DNA from: Billgrantia montanilacus
Lineage (GTDB): Bacteria; Pseudomonadota; Gammaproteobacteria; Pseudomonadales; Halomonadaceae
Reading direction: 5' to 3'
Length of the DNA: 64,000 nucleotides
NCBI RefSeq assembly: GCF_003336675.1
Contig: NZ_QPII01000002.1
Location: 434,001-498,000, forward strand
Shown: one piece after another, positions 60,754-64,000 of the stretch
How the letters are laid out: each line of letters opens with the position of its first letter
How positions within the stretch are numbered: position 1 is the first letter of the stretch
Translations under genes and position numbers: made by a program
Notes under the pieces: model-generated
The model's input: only the letters and a program-made list of their open reading frames with translations
What the model was told of the DNA's origin: nothing
Databases searched by the model: none

Positions 60754-60978
60754 AGGAAGTGCGGCATAGATTGGCGAGCGGGATGAAGAGCAAGGCGCAC
60801 GCAGCGCAGAACCGAGCGAAGCGACAAACAGCCGTAGGCTGGCCCCGAAGGGGCGAAAAGCCGAAGGCTTCGAGTCCACCGGAGCCTATGCGGTACTAGG
60901 TGAGGATGTCGACGGTCCGACGCTTCGGCAGCGCGCAACGAAGCGATTCGCACGCGCAGCCATTTATGCCGTATTTCC
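60754..60978. repeat. Inverted-repeat-bounded element filling the DUF2797-YeaC intergenic gap
   Basis: The left arm AGGAAGTGCGGCATAGATTG (from 60754) is matched, as reverse complement with few changes, by the right arm ending near 60979 (its reverse complement begins AGGAAATACGGCATAAATGG). The interior has several short hairpins such as GAAGCC/GGCTTC and CCCCGAAGGGG. No ORF. It reaches from the stop of one gene to the start codon of the next. Confidence 0.6.
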
Positions 60979-61263
60979 TCAGTCACGGGTGGCATCCCGG
61001 GCCAGGCCAGCCAGCTCCGGCGGCACATCGGCGCCGGAGCTGGCGCTACCGCAGGTGCGCTGCTCCAGATAGCCGACCCGCTGCGCCTCGGGCACGTTGT
61101 TCTCCACCTCGTAGCGCATCACCGCCTCGAGGCAGAGCTCGGTCTGGTCAGGGGTCAGCATCCGGCCGTCCGGCCATTTGCGCAGGGCCACCGCCTGCTT
61201 GAGGCTATCGTAGATGGCCGGGGTCATCTGCTGGATCATGCGCTCGAAGGTCATGTCGCTCAT
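60979..61263 (-). CDS. YeaC-like DUF1315 family protein
   Basis: The protein has 94 aa. It has MTFERMIQQMTPAIYDSLKQAVALRKWPDGRMLTPDQTELCLEAVMRYE, which is the whole DUF1315 domain, as in E. coli YeaC. Function unknown. It lies 15 bases after the rhomboid gene on the same strand. Confidence 0.9.
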   Translation of the reverse strand: MSDMTFERMIQQMTPAIYDSLKQAVALRKWPDGRMLTPDQTELCLEAVMRYEVENNVPEAQRVGYLEQRTCGSASSGADVPPELAGLARDATRD

Positions 61264-61278
61264 TGCAAACTCTCTTGA

Positions 61279-62124
61279 TCAAAGGCGGCGGGCACGTCCG
61301 GAATAATACCACCCCATGGCCAGCCCCACGACCAGGCCGCCAAGATGCGCCTCGTTGGCCACATTGCCGAAGCCCACGGCAGCGGCGGCGTCGGTCATGG
61401 TGAAGACCATCCAGCCCAGCATGAAGACCACCAGCATCTGGGGAACGAAGAAGCCGCTCTGCGGCGCACGCCGGGACATCAGCCAGACATAGCCCAGCAG
61501 CGCGAAGTCGACCCCGGACATGCCGCCAAACAGCACCGTGCCGGTGGCGTACTGGGCCAGGTTGGCGCCGATGCCGGCCACCAGCAGAATCGTCAGCATG
61601 CGCCAGGAGCCCTGCAGGGCCTCGACCTGGCGTCCGAAATACCACAGCCACATCATGTTGAAGATCAGATGCATCCAACCGAAATGCAGGAAAGCCGGGG
61701 ACAGTAGCCGCCATACCTGTCCCGATACCATGGCATCGCCCAGACTGCCGAACATGACGCTACCGTTGACGATACCCACAGGCACGATGGTCAGCGTGGC
61801 CACCACGATATCGCCCATCAACCCTATCAGCGCGAATACCAGCAGGGAAATTGCCAGCGCCGTGGCTGTAACCGGCGCCTGCCGAAAAGGCACTGCCAGC
61901 GAGTTGCCGCCAGACGCCCTCCGACGCCGTTCGGTCGCGAGCCGTTCGCCCCGCTGCCAGCGCGACAACAGCTGCATCATGGCGTCATGCTGGTCTGGAT
62001 TGGCCAGCCACAATACCTGCCCCTCCTCCTCTTCGGTGAAGCGGTGACCGATCCGGTGGGCCCAAAGCGCTCGGCGCAGCTCTCCGATCTCGGCATCATG
62101 GGGAAACAGCATGATGCGGTACAT
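61279..62124 (-). CDS. Rhomboid family intramembrane serine protease
   Basis: The protein has 281 aa. An N-terminal cytoplasmic part (about 1-80) precedes six membrane helices. The active site pair is Ser203 in FGGMSGVDFALLGY and His260 in NEAHLGGLVVG; His152 in HLIFNMMWLW also belongs to the fold. It cleaves membrane proteins inside the inner membrane, like GlpG. ATG 62124 follows GGGAG by six or seven bases; a GTG two codons earlier is less likely. The gap 62125-62399 upstream has no accepted gene. Confidence 0.93.
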   Translation of the reverse strand: MYRIMLFPHDAEIGELRRALWAHRIGHRFTEEEEGQVLWLANPDQHDAMMQLLSRWQRGERLATERRRRASGGNSLAVPFRQAPVTATALAISLLVFALIGLMGDIVVATLTIVPVGIVNGSVMFGSLGDAMVSGQVWRLLSPAFLHFGWMHLIFNMMWLWYFGRQVEALQGSWRMLTILLVAGIGANLAQYATGTVLFGGMSGVDFALLGYVWLMSRRAPQSGFFVPQMLVVFMLGWMVFTMTDAAAAVGFGNVANEAHLGGLVVGLAMGWYYSGRARRL

Positions 62125-62399
62125 GAACACTCCCGGAAGTCATTAGGGATTCAATTCTGCTTCGCAATGGCGAGCGCCACAATGGCTCGAACCGGAAAAT
62201 AGGCTTCACACGAGGATTCCCACGAGAGCGGCATACCGACGTACAGAAAAAATCCGGCGGAGGGGGCCGCCGGATAAGAGCAAGGGATCATTCAAGGGAA
62301 CACTTACTCTGATGGACATTGCGGCGGTAAGTTCAGGGCCGAGAGAAAAAATGTTGTTATTCTTTGTAATGGCATTGCCAGCCTTGAGAACGGCATCGC

Positions 62400-63404
62400 T
62401 CAGTCGAAATCGATCTCCCAAGGCCTGGGCCTTGCCGCCTCCTCCTGAGGCACCCGAACCCAGACGAAATGGTTGGCGTCGAGCCGCGCCTCGCCGCTCC
62501 AGCGGTAGGCGACCAGCCGCCCGAACTTCACGGCACTATAGTCAAGGCACGCGATGTTGGCCGTCGGCAGAGCCGGAATTCCCTCACACCAGTAGTGGCC
62601 GATGAACAACGGAGGCTCATCGAGCCCATAATGTGGCAGACGAGCCCGCTCGGCCGCGCTGAGCTCACGCTCCTCGAGATCACCAGGCAGGTTGTCCGGC
62701 TGGAAGATCACATCGCCCCAGGTTCGCGGTTCCCGCGCCCAGAAATGGGCCCGGAAACTACGCCGGGTAAAGCCGTCCCCTGAATGGATCTCGACGCCTT
62801 CCGGCAGGGGCAGGTGTACACCGCGAGTCAGACGATCGAGCACTCGATAGGCGAGAGTGTCCGTCGACACGGACTGCTGCAGGAACGTCTCGTCGATGAT
62901 GCCCCCGGGGCACTCTCGCTCAAGCGCATCGATCAGGGGCTGGTCCCAGCAGGCATGCACCACCCGAAACTCGCTGAAGTCCAGATAGAGAGGGATCTCC
63001 ATGAACCAGGCCAGTGTCTCGTCCCACTCCGCCGGATGGTCTCGATACTGGTCCAGGGTCTCCTTGATGATGCGATTGTGTCGCGGCGAATGCTCGCGCA
63101 GCCACTCCCGGCCCAGTGGCCGGGGCGCACGATGGCAGTAAGCCAACGCATTGTATTCGTGGTTGCCCATGACGATATGCGCCTCACCCTCCTCCACCAT
63201 CCGCCGGGCGATACTCACCGCCAGACGGATGCGGGGGCCTCGATCGATCAGGTCACCCAGGAAGATCACTCGCCGGCGTGGGTGGCGATAGACGCCACCG
63301 CGCTGATGGTAGCCGAGCTTCTCCAGCAGGGCGCCCAGGGTGGCACCGCAGCCGTGCACGTCACCGATGAGATCGTAGCCTTCGATTGCTGCCTGTCTCG
63401 TCAC
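62400..63404 (-). CDS. Calcineurin-type metallophosphatase (PrpE/ApaH-like)
   Basis: The protein has 334 aa. It has the metallophosphoesterase motifs GDVHGC (Asp15, His17), FLGDLIDRGP and MGNHEYNALA, then a FIGHYWCEG late histidine. It cleaves phosphate esters in the cytoplasm, either protein phosphate or dinucleoside polyphosphate. GTG 63404 is the start; GGGGGA lies six bases upstream and the nadK stop is one base away, so it is probably cotranscribed with nadK. Confidence 0.88.
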   Translation of the reverse strand: MTRQAAIEGYDLIGDVHGCGATLGALLEKLGYHQRGGVYRHPRRRVIFLGDLIDRGPRIRLAVSIARRMVEEGEAHIVMGNHEYNALAYCHRAPRPLGREWLREHSPRHNRIIKETLDQYRDHPAEWDETLAWFMEIPLYLDFSEFRVVHACWDQPLIDALERECPGGIIDETFLQQSVSTDTLAYRVLDRLTRGVHLPLPEGVEIHSGDGFTRRSFRAHFWAREPRTWGDVIFQPDNLPGDLEERELSAAERARLPHYGLDEPPLFIGHYWCEGIPALPTANIACLDYSAVKFGRLVAYRWSGEARLDANHFVWVRVPQEEAARPRPWEIDFD

Positions 63405-63405
63405 G

Positions 63406-64000
63406 TCAGTCCCCCAGCCGATTGCTCCAGCCCAGCTTGCTGCGCAGGACCTCATAGAAATTGTGGCCCAGGGGATGGACCAGCTGAACCCGCTGGGGCT
63501 TGCGCTTCACGACCAGGACATCGTCGGGCTTGGCCACGGCACGGGTCTGGCCATCGCAGCTGATATGGGGGTAGGTCTGATTGGTCTCGCCGATATGCAC
63601 GCGGATCTCGCTGGCCGCATCGATCACGATGGGCCGGCTGGAGAGGGTATGGGGAAACATCGGCACCAGTTCGATGACGTCCAGCTTGGGATGCATGATG
63701 GAGCCGCCGCCCGAGAGCGAATAGGCGGTGGAACCGGTCGGCGTGGCGATGATCAGGCCATCGCTGCGCTGGCTGTAGACGAACTGGCCGTCGATGAACA
63801 GCTCGAACTCGATCATCCGCACCGCCTTGCCCGGATGCAGCACGACCTCGTTGAGCGCATCGCCACTGCCGACCTGGGTTCCATCCCGGTAGAGTTCGGC
63901 ATCGAGCAGGAACCGCTCCTCGACCTCGTACTGCCCGGCCAGCACCTGCCCGACACGTTCCTCGAGTTCGTCCGGCGAGATATCGGTCAGAAATCCCAGG
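63406..64000 (-). CDS. nadK: NAD kinase (5' end outside window)
   Basis: The visible part, 197 residues, is the C-terminal two-thirds of NAD kinase. It starts GFLTDISPDELE at the window edge, then DALNEVVLHPGKAVRMIEFEL (NAD-binding Asn-Glu), GLIIATPTGSTAYSLSGGG, and VPMFPHTLSSRPIVI. About 95 N-terminal residues with the GGDGT motif lie outside. It makes NADP from NAD and ATP. It is followed by the metallophosphatase with one base between. Confidence 0.95.
   Translation of the reverse strand, partial: LGFLTDISPDELEERVGQVLAGQYEVEERFLLDAELYRDGTQVGSGDALNEVVLHPGKAVRMIEFELFIDGQFVYSQRSDGLIIATPTGSTAYSLSGGGSIMHPKLDVIELVPMFPHTLSSRPIVIDAASEIRVHIGETNQTYPHISCDGQTRAVAKPDDVLVVKRKPQRVQLVHPLGHNFYEVLRSKLGWSNRLGD

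Noticed and set aside
62206-62421. 71-codon minus-strand ORF between the rhomboid and metallophosphatase genes
   Set aside because: No ribosome-binding site that I can see, no motif, and it overlaps the end of the phosphatase gene. The 62125-62399 gap is left as non-coding.

Overview
The window is about 64 kb of GC-rich, densely coded chromosome from a gammaproteobacterium. It most likely belongs to Halomonas or a close relative (Halomonadaceae). This rests on the betI-betB-betA osmoprotectant cluster, the TRAP-type sugar-acid import genes, the overall codon and GC style, and Pseudomonas-like genes such as a PA0069-type radical SAM protein, a YeaC/DUF1315 protein and a DUF2797 protein. The genus is an inference from protein resemblance; no 16S gene is present. 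I see no prophage, CRISPR array, integrase or intact insertion sequence.

Layout. (1) 1-16.0 kb is a sugar-acid catabolic island. It holds an altronate-dehydratase-type protein (cut by the window edge), a NanR-type GntR regulator, an Ldh-family dehydrogenase, a three-part TRAP transporter, a four-carbon-acid-sugar kinase with a PdxA2-type dehydrogenase, an SDR, a FAH-family enzyme, an FAD-linked hydroxyacid dehydrogenase, an HpcH/HpaI aldolase, and dgoD-dgoA-dgoK (D-galactonate via KDGal and KDPGal). Two promoter regions here carry near-identical direct repeats resembling the E. coli NanR operator. (2) 16.2-20.5 kb holds small stress-type genes: DUF302, DinB family, a Glu/Ala/Gly-repeat small protein, a TetR regulator with a CxxC AhpD-like partner, and a periplasmic rhodanese. 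(3) 20.6-21.2 kb has three tandem tRNA-Asn genes and one tRNA-Met. (4) 21.4-25.4 kb is betIBA (choline to glycine betaine). (5) 25.6-34.0 kb is fatty-acyl metabolism: FadE, an SLC13-type permease, and an ADP-forming acyl-CoA ligase between two crotonases. (6) 34.3-41.0 kb has an RpiR regulator, a quinone oxidoreductase, a GNAT-like protein, a GDPD, a PncC-NadE fusion and an NCS2-like permease. (7) 41.3-57.9 kb is a large cobalamin uptake, adenosylation and lower-ligand assembly locus, almost all on the minus strand, with a cobalamin riboswitch in the middle and a CcoI-type P-type ATPase at its upstream end. (8) 58.0-64.0 kb has a LexA-box-preceded radical SAM gene, a GST, DUF2797, YeaC, a rhomboid protease, a metallophosphatase and nadK (cut by the window edge).

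How the genes work together. The first island probably imports sugar acids through the TRAP system and converts them by two routes: kinase plus PdxA2 decarboxylating dehydrogenase, and Dgo dehydratase, kinase and aldolase. The cobalamin locus takes up corrinoids (BtuB, BtuF, BtuC, BtuD), amidates and adenosylates them (CobB, CobO, CobQ) and attaches the lower ligand (CbiB, CobD, CobU, CobS, CobT, CobC). No corrin-ring-building genes lie in the window. NAD metabolism appears twice: the PncC-NadE fusion and nadK.

The items most worth a second look are the PncC-NadE fusion, the NanR-like operators in a sugar-acid island, the two CobU-like proteins with complementary motif loss, the perfect SOS box before the radical SAM gene, a pair of TTGTCGACAA palindromes before the NCS2-like permease, and three different intergenic inverted-repeat elements.
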